The notes beneath the pieces were generated by a model. That model did no database searches. It was not told the DNA's origin and saw only the letters and a list, made by a program, of their open reading frames with translations. 19,400 bases of DNA from contig JASHVB010000615.1 in assembly GCA_030039695.1 (NCBI GenBank), forward strand, positions 1 through 19,400. Reading direction: 5' to 3'. Made by a program: the position numbers and the translations under genes. Positions within the stretch are counted from its first letter, which is position 1. Each line of letters begins with the position of its first letter. This stretch comes from Acetobacteraceae bacterium (lineage in GTDB: Bacteria; Pseudomonadota; Alphaproteobacteria; Acetobacterales; Acetobacteraceae). Positions 7,315 to 14,815 of this stretch are shown here, piece by piece.

Positions 7315-7469
7315 TGACACCTCGCCCACGGACTGGGAGAGCGCGACAGAGCGACGCGTCCTCGGTTGAGGGTGCTGCGGAGCGCCCGATGCGGTTGGCG
7401 CCACCCCCACCTGTGTCGCGTCGCCCGGCGACGTCTCCCGCCCAGGGCGGGAGAGGGGGGTGGCGATGA
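7314..7469 (+). CDS. 51-codon open frame bridging the two permease genes
   Basis: An ATG at 7314 overlaps the upstream permease stop as TGATG. The frame runs 51 codons to a TGA at 7467-7469 that overlaps the ATG of the next permease as ATGA. The product would be Arg/Pro/Gly-rich (MTPRPRTGRARQSDASSV, later APPPPVSRRPATSPAQGGRG) and is unlike a folded protein. The segment contains a 21-base palindrome at 7434-7454. My reading is that an intergenic repeat inserted at the original gene junction and that the open frame keeps ribosomes moving from one permease to the next. It may be expressed without having a protein function. Confidence 0.35.
   Translation: MTPRPRTGRARQSDASSVEGAAERPMRLAPPPPVSRRPATSPAQGGRGGWR
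7434..7454. repeat. Perfect palindrome between the permease genes
   Basis: TCTCCCGCCC (7434-7443) and GGGCGGGAGA (7445-7454) are exact inverted arms around a single A. It resembles the CTCCCGC...GCGGGAG palindromic intergenic repeats common in Xanthomonas-like genomes (recalled, not searched). It lies directly before the downstream permease and overlaps its probable ribosome binding region. Confidence 0.6.
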
Positions 7470-8344
7470 GCACCACCGTCGCCGGCGCCGTCGTGCCTTT
7501 TCGCCACCGTAGCCCGTCGCAGATCGCGCTGCGCTACTTCCTGCGCCGGCCCGTCGCGGTGCTCGGGCTGATCGTCATCGTCTCCTTCATCGCCGTTGCG
7601 ATCGTTGCGCCGTTGATCGCACCCTACGATCCGATTGCCACGTCCTGGACTATGATCCGCAAGGCACCGTCCGCCGCGCACTGGATGGGCACCGACGAGA
7701 ACGGCCGCGACGTGCTGTCCCGCGTGATTTTCGGCGCACGCGCTTCCCTGCTCGCTGGCGTCGTCTCCGTGCTGATCGCCGCCAGCATCGGCGTGCCGAT
7801 GGGGTTGCTCGCCGGGTTTGCCGGAGGCTGGATCGACTCGGTGCTGTCGCGGCTGATCGACGCCATGCTGGCGTGTCCGTTCCTGATCCTGGCGATCGCG
7901 CTGGCCGCGTTCCTCGGCCCCGACCTGACCAACGCGATGATCGCGATCGGCGTGTCCACTGCGCCGCGCTTCATGCGGGTCACGCGCGCCGCGACGATGG
8001 AGGCAGCCGCGGTGGAATACGTCGAGGCGGCGCGCGCACTGGGCAATCCGCCGTGGCGCATCGCAGTGCGGCATGTCCTGCCGAATATTGTGCCGCCAAT
8101 CCTGGTGCAGGGCACGCTGTCGATCGCGCAAGCGATCATCGCTGAAGCGTCTCTGTCGTTCCTTGGCCTCGGTCAGCAGCCACCTGATCCGTCCTGGGGA
8201 TCGATGCTGAACTCGGCGCAGCGCTTCCTGGAACAGGCGCCGTGGCTGGCGATCTTCCCAGGGCTGGCGATCTTCCTGTGCGTGCTGTCGTTCAACCTGG
8301 TGGGCGACGGACTGCGCGACGCGCTTGATCCGCGCCGGCAATAG
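7466..8344 (+). CDS. ABC transporter permease, DppC-like
   Basis: A 292-residue inner-membrane permease, partner of the DppB-like protein. It begins with a cytoplasmic arm and RRPVAVLGLIVIVSFIAVAI, then shows the DppC/OppC hallmark HWMGTDENGRDVLSRVIFGA at about residues 72-91. Five further hydrophobic segments follow. The EAA loop (EYVEAARALGNPPWRIAVRH, then VLPNIVPP) and the ending EASLSFLGLGQQPPDPSWGS are fully conserved. ATG 7466 is preferred because the purine run AGGGGGG ends 5 bases upstream; a GTG at 7460 in the same frame would add two residues. No ATPase gene follows: the stop at 8344 lies only 9 bases from the stop of the convergent cupin gene. The ATPase must be encoded elsewhere or borrowed. 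Confidence 0.92.
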   Translation: MSTTVAGAVVPFRHRSPSQIALRYFLRRPVAVLGLIVIVSFIAVAIVAPLIAPYDPIATSWTMIRKAPSAAHWMGTDENGRDVLSRVIFGARASLLAGVVSVLIAASIGVPMGLLAGFAGGWIDSVLSRLIDAMLACPFLILAIALAAFLGPDLTNAMIAIGVSTAPRFMRVTRAATMEAAAVEYVEAARALGNPPWRIAVRHVLPNIVPPILVQGTLSIAQAIIAEASLSFLGLGQQPPDPSWGSMLNSAQRFLEQAPWLAIFPGLAIFLCVLSFNLVGDGLRDALDPRRQ

Positions 8345-8353
8345 GGATCGCGC

Positions 8354-8860
8354 TTACGTCGGATAGTGCGTCAGCAGCTTCCGCCCGCCAGCCTCTGCTG
8401 GCTCGGCGTCGATCAGCACGAACGCGAACACGCATGGCTCCGTCCCGTTATTAACCCAGGCGTGCATCGTACCGCGCTGTACCACCACGTCACCCGCTTT
8501 CACGTGCACGATCACGCCATCATCGAGCTCGAGGTCGCATTCCCCGGAAAGCAGAACCGCGTAGTCGAGCGTTTCGGTGCGATGCATGAACTTGGGCGAT
8601 CCGGGCGCGAATTGCGTGATGCGCACAACTGTGCCCTGACCGGAGCCGACGTAATTATGTCGCACCACAAACCCCGCGCGTTGCGCGGCCGCGGCTTCGT
8701 CCGAGTTGTCCACCGGCATGCGGTCGGTCGACCACAGATCGACACGCGCAATGCCCGCGCGGCCCGGGCGGCTGGTGCCGGGCAGAATCTCATCCGTTGC
8801 GACGATCGCTTTGCCGTCCGCGTCATGACCGGTGACGATCCGACGAACTTGAAACGTCAT
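8354..8860 (-). CDS. Cupin-domain protein
   Basis: A 168-residue cytoplasmic protein with one cupin_2 barrel in its second half (residues 78-155). Motif 1 reads FMHRTETLDYAVLLSGE with His93 and Glu96; motif 2 reads VKAGDVVVQRGTMHAW with His133. These could hold a metal, but fewer His are present than in classic dioxygenase cupins, so ligand binding or an isomerase-type role is equally possible. The N-terminal part (RRIVTGHDADGKAIVATDE) is usual for this family, whose function is not established. ATG 8860 has GGAGGAA 6 bases upstream; the frame extends to 8923 without a better start. It converges on the transporter operon with a 9-base gap, so a shared metabolic role is possible but unproven. 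Confidence 0.88.
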   Translation of the reverse strand: MTFQVRRIVTGHDADGKAIVATDEILPGTSRPGRAGIARVDLWSTDRMPVDNSDEAAAAQRAGFVVRHNYVGSGQGTVVRITQFAPGSPKFMHRTETLDYAVLLSGECDLELDDGVIVHVKAGDVVVQRGTMHAWVNNGTEPCVFAFVLIDAEPAEAGGRKLLTHYPT

Positions 8861-8960
8861 GGCTTCCTCCCTGTTTGCAGACCGGGGAACGCTACTGCGC
8901 CCCTGTGTGACGGACTTCTCCACGTTCCACGGCGGTTTTGTCGTGGCATCCTTTTATCGC

Positions 8961-8989
8961 TCCCCCTATCAGCGGAGCAGATAGGGGGA
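8961..8989. repeat. 10-bp perfect hairpin
   Basis: TCCCCCTATC (8961-8970) pairs exactly with GATAGGGGGA (8980-8989) around a 9-base loop. It lies 100 bases upstream of the cupin start. It has no T-tract on either side. Confidence 0.55.
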
Positions 8990-9052
8990 ATGGTGCCCCG
9001 ACAGACACGTCATTGACGAGCCTGCTCAGCGCCGCCGCACAGCCCCAGGCAC

Positions 9053-9099
9053 GGCAGATGCACGCCGCACGGGTCATGCACGTGCGGCACCTGCATCTG
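9053..9099. repeat. Long imperfect hairpin
   Basis: GCAGATGCA (9053-9061) pairs with TGCATCTGC (9091-9099) and GCCGCAC (9063-9069) with GTGCGGC (9081-9087). That makes a 16-bp stem with a small asymmetric bulge and an 11-base loop. It could be a structured RNA element or a palindromic mobile repeat. Confidence 0.55.
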
Positions 9100-9130
9100 C
9101 GGGCAGTCCGCCGCGATCGTCCGCAGCAGC

Positions 9131-9148
9131 ACCCCCAAGCGAGGGGGT
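9131..9148. repeat. Short G/C hairpin
   Basis: ACCCCC (9131-9136) pairs with GGGGGT (9143-9148) around AAGCGA. A TTTT lies 8 bases further on, so a weak plus-strand terminator is possible. Confidence 0.35.
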
Positions 9149-9480
9149 CGTCGCCTTTTGTGGGGCCGCGACAGCAGCCGCGCCTGGCATTGTGGACGTT
9201 AACGTGCCTCGCCTTCGATGATCCATGGTTCTTCAAGGCTTCCATTCCCACGACGAAGTGACGGGTGTCTTGTGGGTGGCATAACGGGTTCATTCCTTTT
9301 TCCGACCCGAATTCGCAGTGCGACGGCGTAATTCATTCCGGTCGGTGTGCTGCTGGCACGGCTCGTTGTGTTCGGCGGTGAACCATGGCACCGGCAATTG
9401 AAGGCTGATGTACGGATCTTTGCCTACGCCATCGATTTCTGTCTGTGCGTCGTCGTTTCGGATCCGGTGATTAAAACGGT

Positions 9481-9766
9481 ATGGCTGCAGTGGCTATGGT
9501 ATTTCATGTGTCTCTGGATTCCTTTCTTCCGCCCGGCTCCGTCAATGCACGCTGGATTGTTACGGCGGACGCGCGGTAATGGCCGCGGTTTCAGCAGCGA
9601 CTGTGTTAGCCTCACACACTTGTGCTCGGGGGTGAGCTTTGGTACCTGCACCCAGTGCACCCACTGCGGCTCACGCTAGCTTGATGGCAATGAGTAGCAT
9701 GATCTTCTTTGAATACTCGCGCTCAATCGCCCAACACCAGAGCTGGCAGGTGCCGGCTCGGGAAAG
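9481..9766. other. Region with two tiny overlapping frames
   Basis: An ATG at 9481 reads 32 codons (MAAVAMVFHVSLDSFLPPGS...) to TAA at 9577-9579. That TAA overlaps an ATG (TAATG) for an 18-codon frame ending at 9635 (MAAVSAATVLASHTCARG). Both start with MAAV, but neither has a clear ribosome binding site. I do not call either as a gene. Confidence 0.2.
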
Positions 9767-10033
9767 TTGAACAGTTCTGCGTCGGTCGTGGTGCCTTCGG
9801 GGAACACGCAGGACGCCGCCAAGGCGGTCACGGTTCTTCGGGAACGCGGATTCGTTGAGCATGGGGTCGTGGAAACTGTCGTCGATCCGATCGACCAGCA
9901 CTTTAACATTTGGATCGTTGACACCAACGCTGCCCCCGACCTAGCTTCAGAGCTTAAGGTGAATCGTGTGGCCCACCTCGGCGCAGTCTCACGCCAGGGT
10001 CGGTGGTGGCACCGTACTCCCAGCCCTCGGTAG
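9767..10033 (+). CDS. Hypothetical protein, weak support
   Basis: An 88-residue frame with a protein-like first 75 residues (SASVVVPSGNTQDAAKAVTV, then GVVETVVDPIDQHFNIWIVD). The balance of acidic, hydrophobic and small residues is unlike the surrounding noise frames. The only usable start is TTG at 9767 with GGGAAAG directly before it. The frame is open back to a TGA near 9709, so the beginning may be missing and this could be a remnant. The C-terminus after residue 78 turns Arg/Trp-rich. No family is recognised. The opposite frame 9671-9901 has poorer composition. Confidence 0.3.
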   Translation: MNSSASVVVPSGNTQDAAKAVTVLRERGFVEHGVVETVVDPIDQHFNIWIVDTNAAPDLASELKVNRVAHLGAVSRQGRWWHRTPSPR

Positions 10034-10073
10034 ACCTTGTCATCCCGTCTAGAAGGGAACGGAAATGTGCAGC

Positions 10074-10101
10074 TTGTTCTGTAGGCGGCGTATGCTAATC
10101 T
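10074..10101 (+). promoter_or_regulatory. Sigma70-like promoter with extended -10
   Basis: TTGTTC (10074-10079) and TAATCT (10096-10101) are 16 bases apart, and TGC sits directly before the -10 as in extended -10 promoters. It points toward the glycan operon starting at 10398, which would give a leader of about 290 bases. Confidence 0.4.
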
Positions 10102-10397
10102 GCCATTGCAAACGCAAGGGCATTGCGATCAGTGTTGACGCGATGTTGAACAAGCATTTCGGCTCAGTTTGAGCTGTGCTTGATAGCTTTCACGTCGCCG
10201 ATGTTCTCTTCGCCTATATGGTCAAAGCTTCAATCGGAAGCATTCCAATGCCAGTACCCTTTCGAGTTATCAGGCGCTGTTGCTCCTTTCAGCACCAGGC
10301 GCTTGCCAATCGTATTTCTGCGCCGCCAACCGCTGCCGTGTTGGGCGAACGCCGACTCACGCAGCTGACTGTGCCGATCAACGTAGCAGCGTGAGCA
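10102..10397. other. Long leader before the glycan operon
   Basis: No supported gene. A GTG-led frame 10176-10394 (72 codons) ends 3 bases before the glycosyltransferase ATG, but its product looks unlike a protein and no ribosome binding site is seen. The segment may act as an untranslated leader of the operon. Confidence 0.35.
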
Positions 10398-11408
10398 ATG
10401 GCTCCTGACAGTCCACTGTTCATCTCAGTTGTGGTGCCGGTCTATTCTGGTGAGGCCTATCTGCCCGAACTGGTGCACCAGTTGGACCTCGTTAGGACCG
10501 GCTGGCAGGAAGCACAGGCACCAATGGACTTGGCCGAAGTGATCCTCGTCGACGACGCCGCGATTGACGGATCTCCGGTTGTCATCGATCGGTTGGCTGC
10601 CGAGTATAACTTCGTGACGGCGCTTCACCTCATGTGCAATTTTGGCCAGCACGCTGCAACCATTGCTGGTGTGCTCCACAGTTCGGGCGACTGGGTGGTC
10701 ACTATGGATGAAGACCTGCAACATTCGCCCAGCGAGATCGAGGGATTGCTGGCGTCCGCGGTCCGGGCAGGAGCAGACGTTGTTTATGCCAAGCCCATCA
10801 GTGCGGTGCACGAAGCCCGAAGCCGGGACTGGACATCGCGCTGGTTTAAGCAATTGATGGTGCTCCTTACCGGTAATGCCAATATTGTGAATTTTAACAG
10901 CTTCCGTCTTTTGCGGGGATCCCTGGCGCGCGCGGCATCCAGCGTTTGTGGCCACGAGACCTATTTCGACGTGGCGCTGTCGTGGTTCAGCAATCGGGTG
11001 AGTTACCTACCGGTCGACCTCAAGGACCGGCGCTTCATCAAGGGTGGCCGTAGCGGCTACAGTTTCCGACGCCTGCTTACGCATGCGCGGCGATTGCTGG
11101 TTTCGAGCCAGGTGAAGATCATTCGCCTTTTTGGCCTAGCCGGTGTGGTCGTCATGCTGCTCGCCATAGTTGGCGCGATTTGGCTAGTTCTGCAGCGGTT
11201 GTTTATTTCGTCTGAAATTCTTCCGCCGGGCTGGACCTCTCAGATGATTGCGACCCTGCTCTTCGGCGGCGGCATTACGTTCATGCTGTCGCTTGTTCTC
11301 GAATATTTGTCGATCCTGGTGTTGGCCACGCACGGCAAGCCCATCTTTTTCACGGTTGACCGATCAATAGACCAACGTGTCGCCGACTATTTTTCATCGG
11401 GCCGGTAA
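10398..11408 (+). CDS. Family 2 glycosyltransferase, polyprenyl-phosphate type (GtrB/DPM1-like)
   Basis: A 336-residue inner-membrane enzyme that most likely moves a sugar from a nucleotide donor to undecaprenyl phosphate on the cytoplasmic face. The GT-A domain starts with ISVVVPVYSGEAYLPELV (residues 9-26). The nucleotide-binding VDD is at 51-53 and the metal-binding DxD at 104-106 (MDEDLQHSP). The stretch NFGQHAATIAG (81-91) is the N-[FYL]-G-x-x-x-A motif of GtrB, ArnC and dolichol-phosphate mannose synthases. Two C-terminal membrane spans lie at about 240-265 and 281-309, as in GtrB. The ATG has only a weak GTGAG upstream. The stop TAA overlaps the next ATG (TAATG), so translation is coupled to the epimerase gene. 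The sugar is unknown. Confidence 0.9.
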   Translation: MAPDSPLFISVVVPVYSGEAYLPELVHQLDLVRTGWQEAQAPMDLAEVILVDDAAIDGSPVVIDRLAAEYNFVTALHLMCNFGQHAATIAGVLHSSGDWVVTMDEDLQHSPSEIEGLLASAVRAGADVVYAKPISAVHEARSRDWTSRWFKQLMVLLTGNANIVNFNSFRLLRGSLARAASSVCGHETYFDVALSWFSNRVSYLPVDLKDRRFIKGGRSGYSFRRLLTHARRLLVSSQVKIIRLFGLAGVVVMLLAIVGAIWLVLQRLFISSEILPPGWTSQMIATLLFGGGITFMLSLVLEYLSILVLATHGKPIFFTVDRSIDQRVADYFSSGR

Positions 11409-12355
11409 TGATTCTCTTCCACCGCCGCTATGCCCCATCGATCAACGGCCCGCAGCTCGTGGCATTGTTTGGCGTTGGTCTAGTGGGCGGCGCGATAGCA
11501 CATGCGCTGGAGCGGCAACATGACTGCTCCTCGACGCGTCGTCCGCTTGACTGGCTCTCGCCCGAGAGGCGTGCGGGTGATCTTGAAGTGCTGTCCCAGG
11601 CGATCGACAGCTACGACAACCCGGACAGGCTGGATGTGATCTGGGCGGCGGGAAAGGCTGGGTTTGGGTCCTCGCGGGAAGAACTCGGTGCCGAAATGCG
11701 AGCTTTCACCGATGTCCTGACTTGGGCACGGAACCTAAGATCTATTGCACTGAGGGGACGACTGCATTTCCATATGTTAAGTTCGGGGGGTGGGCTGTTC
11801 GAGGGACAGCGCTTCGTCGACCATGCATCAGTGCCGAACCCGCAAAGGGCCTATGGCCAGATCAAGCTAGAACAGGAGCGGCTGCTTGGAGAGGCGCGGA
11901 GGGACTTGGAGGACCATGTTTACAGACCAAGCTCGATTTATGGCTACAACGGACCGGGGGGCCGAGCTGGACTAGTCAACACGCTAATTGCCAATGCCGA
12001 GAGGCACGCAGTTTCACGGATTTTTGGCGACCTCACCACGGTCCGTGACTACGTCCTGTCATCGGACGTAGGCGATTTCATCGCACGGCGCATCATCAGC
12101 AGCGAGGTCGCTCCCGGAACATTCACGCTGGCGAGCGGGAAGCCGACCACGGTAAAGGAGATGCTTGATATCGTTAGAGAGGTTGTTGCACGTCCCCTCT
12201 ATGTCAAGCTAGACTCAATTCCGTCAAACGCGGGCCATATCACATACCGAGCCTCGGTCTTGCCCGCTGACTGGCACCCGACGGACCTCGAAACAGGCGT
12301 AAGGCAGCTTGCGCGTCAGCTCTCGATGTCCTTCGATGCGGGTGCCCGGCGATAA
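11408..12355 (+). CDS. NAD(P)-dependent epimerase/dehydratase/reductase (extended SDR)
   Basis: A 315-residue cytoplasmic enzyme of the extended SDR family, which acts on nucleotide- or lipid-linked sugars. The Rossmann motif GVGLVGG is at residues 22-28 (family form GxxGxxG). The catalytic Ser lies in LSSGGGLFEG (124-133), and Tyr149 and Lys153 form YGQIK, the YxxxK pair. The sugar-side motifs VYRPSSIYG and RDYV follow, the latter typical of WcaG-like proteins. All catalytic residues are present. The first 15 residues (MILFHRRYAPSINGP) look like an unrelated extension; no later start has a better ribosome binding site. The gene overlaps the glycosyltransferase by one base. Reaction type (4-epimerase, 4-reductase or dehydratase) is not resolvable from sequence alone. 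Confidence 0.85.
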   Translation: MILFHRRYAPSINGPQLVALFGVGLVGGAIAHALERQHDCSSTRRPLDWLSPERRAGDLEVLSQAIDSYDNPDRLDVIWAAGKAGFGSSREELGAEMRAFTDVLTWARNLRSIALRGRLHFHMLSSGGGLFEGQRFVDHASVPNPQRAYGQIKLEQERLLGEARRDLEDHVYRPSSIYGYNGPGGRAGLVNTLIANAERHAVSRIFGDLTTVRDYVLSSDVGDFIARRIISSEVAPGTFTLASGKPTTVKEMLDIVREVVARPLYVKLDSIPSNAGHITYRASVLPADWHPTDLETGVRQLARQLSMSFDAGARR

Positions 12356-12391
12356 AAGGACGCAACCGGCTGGATACGGGGTGACTAGGCG

Positions 12392-13099
12392 ATGGATCCG
12401 CAACAGGCGCAAACGGCCCGCACCTTCGATTCTTACAAGGATACCTATTCGGATGCTGTGGACAGCGCAGTTTCGTTTACGGGCCTGTCAACCGACTTCT
12501 ACACGAGGGTCAAGACCGATTACCTTCTTGATGTGAGTCTTTCCCACTTTGGCTCAACGACAGGACTCGCAGCGCTCGATGTTGGTTGTGGCGTCGGCAA
12601 CTACCATGCGCGGCTGTCTTCGCAGTTCAAATCGCTGTCCGGTGTTGACGTCTCGAGTGCATCCCTCGGCTGCGCTCAGAGCCGTAACGCGGGGGTGGAC
12701 TATAGGGTATACAACGGTGAGGTACTTCCCTATTCCAGCGGTTCCTTCGACCTCGCGTTCGCCATCTGCGTGATGCACCATGTTCCGCCGCAACGATGGA
12801 ACACATTTGCCCAGGAAATGCACCGTGTCCTACGGCCGGGCGGGCTTGTTCTGATTTTTGAGCACAATCCCCGCAACCCACTGACCATGCGCGCGGTCAG
12901 ATCGTGCCCCTTCGACGAGGATGCGGTACTGATGCGGAGCGAAGTGACCGAGGGACTGTATCGCGGCGCCGGCTTCAGGCAAGTCCATAGCCGGTTCATC
13001 CTCTCAATTCCTCCTTTCAACGAGTTCTTGCGCCGCGTTGACAAACTCGCAGGCGGCTTCCCGTTTGGGGCTCAATATTATGTTGCAGCGACGGCGTGA
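12392..13099 (+). CDS. SAM-dependent methyltransferase (class I)
   Basis: A 235-residue cytoplasmic class I methyltransferase of the Methyltransf_11 type. Motif I, LDVGCGVGNYHARL, begins at residue 62 and forms the SAM pocket. The acidic residue after beta-2 is in SGVDVSS (about 83-89), and motif post-I to IV reads LPYSSGSFDLAFAICVMHHV. LRPGGLVLIFEHNP is the usual motif VI. N-terminal residues 11-50 (TFDSYKDTYSDAVDSAVSF) resemble the lid of methyltransferases next to polysaccharide genes. The ATG lies 36 bases after the epimerase stop with GGGGTG upstream. Its stop overlaps the GTG of the GtrA-like gene (GTGA). O-methylation of a sugar or lipid-linked intermediate is inferred from the neighbours. 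Confidence 0.88.
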   Translation: MDPQQAQTARTFDSYKDTYSDAVDSAVSFTGLSTDFYTRVKTDYLLDVSLSHFGSTTGLAALDVGCGVGNYHARLSSQFKSLSGVDVSSASLGCAQSRNAGVDYRVYNGEVLPYSSGSFDLAFAICVMHHVPPQRWNTFAQEMHRVLRPGGLVLIFEHNPRNPLTMRAVRSCPFDEDAVLMRSEVTEGLYRGAGFRQVHSRFILSIPPFNEFLRRVDKLAGGFPFGAQYYVAATA

Positions 13100-13575
13100 C
13101 CTGGAAGCTTCATCCCGCCTGGATTTACGCAACCACATTGGCACGGTCGCAATCCGTCGTGTTCAAGGCAGCGCGGTTCGGGTTGGTCGGTTTGCTGAGC
13201 GCCGGGATATTTTCGACTGTTACCGCACTGATGGCTGGTTGGGGTGGATTCGATCCCGAGCTCTCCTCAGCGACCGGATACGTGGTCTCGATCCCTTTGA
13301 ACTTCGTGGGCAACCGGAATTTCTCCTTCCTGTCACATAACAAGATGTTCGGGGATCTGCTCAGATATGCCATCCTGCACCTTGTCAACATCCTTCTGAC
13401 CACCATCACGATGGGTACAGCTGTGAACGCCCTCCATCTCAACTACGGCGTCGGCATCGCCGCGGCTGTTGCACTGATTCCCGTGGTCAATTTCATTGCC
13501 ATGAACTGGTGGGTATTCAGGTCCGGGGGCAGGCAGCCTGCAGCCCCCCAGATGCCACCGAATAGCCCATCGTGA
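13096..13575 (+). CDS. GtrA-family membrane protein (putative lipid-linked sugar flippase)
   Basis: A 159-residue inner-membrane protein with four spans at about residues 23-47, 57-78, 87-109 and 117-141. The family signature is present: FKAARFGLVGLLSAGIFS at the first span and SIPLNFVGNRNFSF at the second (N-F-x-x-N-R-x-F-x-F). GtrA proteins are thought to flip undecaprenyl-phosphate-linked glucose or other sugars to the periplasm, usually encoded next to a GtrB. Here GtrB's counterpart is the first gene of the same operon. The start is GTG 13096, overlapping the preceding TGA (GTGA). The Pro-rich tail after residue 143 is cytoplasmic and not conserved in the family. Confidence 0.88.
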   Translation: MTWKLHPAWIYATTLARSQSVVFKAARFGLVGLLSAGIFSTVTALMAGWGGFDPELSSATGYVVSIPLNFVGNRNFSFLSHNKMFGDLLRYAILHLVNILLTTITMGTAVNALHLNYGVGIAAAVALIPVVNFIAMNWWVFRSGGRQPAAPQMPPNSPS

Positions 13576-13578
13576 ATA

Positions 13579-14205
13579 GTGCTCAATATGCTGAAGAGAG
13601 TTCTTAACGTTCCCTTCGTATATCAGACCTTCCAGGAAGCGGGCGGATTCTTCGACGCTCGCGTCAGAGCTATATCAGAATTCATTGGCATAAAGCCAGG
13701 AATGCGCGTGATAGACATTGGATGTGGTCCGGGATATATCGTGAAACATTTGCCGGGAGGGGTAGATTATATAGGGTTTGATATCGACCCTTCCTATATT
13801 GCGCATGCAAACAAGAAATTCGGAAGTCGCGGCAGCTTCTTTTGCCGCTTGTTCGATGCCGCAGCAGCCCGGGACTTCGCCCCCGCCGATGTCGTGATGA
13901 TGAACGGCGTTCTGCATCATATTCCGGACGACATATTGACCGAGACGTTGCAGAACGTTCGTGCAGTCTTGAGGCCGGGCGGTCTGCTGCTTTCCCTGGA
14001 TGGTTGCTACCGCGAGCAACAATCTGCGTTCCGGAAATGGCTCCTCGACAATGACCGAGGCCGTTTCGTACGCGACGAAAGAGGGTATCGGAATGTGCTC
14101 GGCAACGTATTCGAATGCGTCAATCTTCATATACGAGAGAACTATTCGCGAGTCCCTTATACGTTCGTAATCGGAATATCCAAAAAGGGCGATTGTTTGT
14201 TGTAA
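13579..14205 (+). CDS. Second SAM-dependent methyltransferase (class I)
   Basis: A 208-residue cytoplasmic methyltransferase. Motif I is VIDIGCGPGYIVKHL (residues 44-58), the acidic beta-2 end is in IGFDIDPSYI (65-74), and VMMNGVLHHIPDD with LRPGGLLLSLDG covers motifs IV-VI. It shares the fold of the protein encoded at 12392 but is too different to be a recent copy. GTG 13579 lies 3 bases after the GtrA stop; ATG 13588 in the same frame is an equally possible start. Its codons are noticeably more A+T-rich than those of its neighbours (ATATCAGAATTCATTGGCAT and similar), a sign of separate acquisition. Target is unknown; a second methylation of the same glycan is the simplest guess. Confidence 0.86.
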   Translation: MLNMLKRVLNVPFVYQTFQEAGGFFDARVRAISEFIGIKPGMRVIDIGCGPGYIVKHLPGGVDYIGFDIDPSYIAHANKKFGSRGSFFCRLFDAAAARDFAPADVVMMNGVLHHIPDDILTETLQNVRAVLRPGGLLLSLDGCYREQQSAFRKWLLDNDRGRFVRDERGYRNVLGNVFECVNLHIRENYSRVPYTFVIGISKKGDCLL

Positions 14206-14237
14206 GCGTTGGGTACACGCCGAAACATGTCAACCAC

Positions 14238-14255
14238 ATGCCTAGCGCTAGGCAT
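14238..14255. repeat. 18-base perfect palindrome
   Basis: ATGCCTAGC is followed directly by its reverse complement GCTAGGCAT. It lies 32 bases after the second methyltransferase's stop. It may be an operator-like site or part of a terminator. Confidence 0.5.
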
Positions 14256-14313
14256 CGGCGCCATGCTCACCACCGGTCCCCGGCGAGCCAGCTATCACCC
14301 TTGGTGCTCACCG

Positions 14314-14335
14314 GCATCGTGTTGACGATGCTTTT
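14314..14335 (+). terminator. Rho-independent terminator of the glycan operon
   Basis: GCATCGT (14314-14320), loop GTTG and ACGATGC (14325-14331) form a perfect 7-bp stem followed by TTTT. It lies about 110 bases after the last stop of the plus-strand operon. Confidence 0.6.
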
Positions 14336-14815
14336 CGGCCGTTGCTCTGGCATCGGCCCAACGCCGCCATATTGCTGCATATCAACAGCGGGGTGATGGC
14401 CGCCGCGATGGTATTATACCGACCGCCCGAAGGACTGACTCTTCGACGCCACGTTACCCAACTGATAATGCGAGGCTCTTCAGCCCGTGCGAGAGTCGGT
14501 TTTTGGGGCGGTTGGTATTAATGCCAAGCCCTGCGAAGTGCAGCTCATTGAGTCGTGTCCTGCGCGGAATCGACAGCATCAGCATCGGTCTCCTGCCGAC
14601 GATGTGTTTCGAACTGAGCCCCCCGGAAAACGTCTAGCAACACATGCGGGACAACTGGCTCTCCAATCACGTGTTCGGGGATGACGACAACCTGTCACTG
14701 CCGTTACGCCTGGAACAGGCTGAAGGCCGAGCCGTGGACGATCATGTCCGTCGGACTGCGCGACTGGGGCATCGGTTCCGATCTGGGACGCTTGGTATAA
14801 GGCACCGGAACCCGA

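Larger units (their letters stand above)
8861..9480. other. Structured stretch without a convincing gene
   Basis: Frames such as 8938-9261 (plus) and 8892-9293 (minus) are open but Arg/Cys/His-rich and lack ribosome binding sites. Three strong hairpins occur at 8961-8989, 9053-9099 and 9131-9148. The promoter and leader of the cupin gene should lie in the first 100 bases on the minus strand. Confidence 0.5.
14206..14815. other. Convergent intergenic region with possible remnants
   Basis: This region lies between the end of the glycan operon and the convergent GT-C-like gene. I see no supported gene. Frames include a hydrophobic stretch near 14300-14335 (SPLVLTGIVLTMLFG) and several Arg-rich frames. 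The palindrome at 14238-14255 and the terminator at 14314-14335 are the clear elements. Confidence 0.45.

Noticed and set aside
7289..8341. A 350-codon minus-strand frame opposite the DppC-like permease
   Set aside because: It is a shadow: the opposite strand encodes a permease with every family motif, and this product is Arg/His/Gln-rich with no motif.
10176..10394. A 72-codon frame ending 3 bases before the glycosyltransferase
   Set aside because: No ribosome binding site and an unlikely protein composition; better explained as leader sequence.
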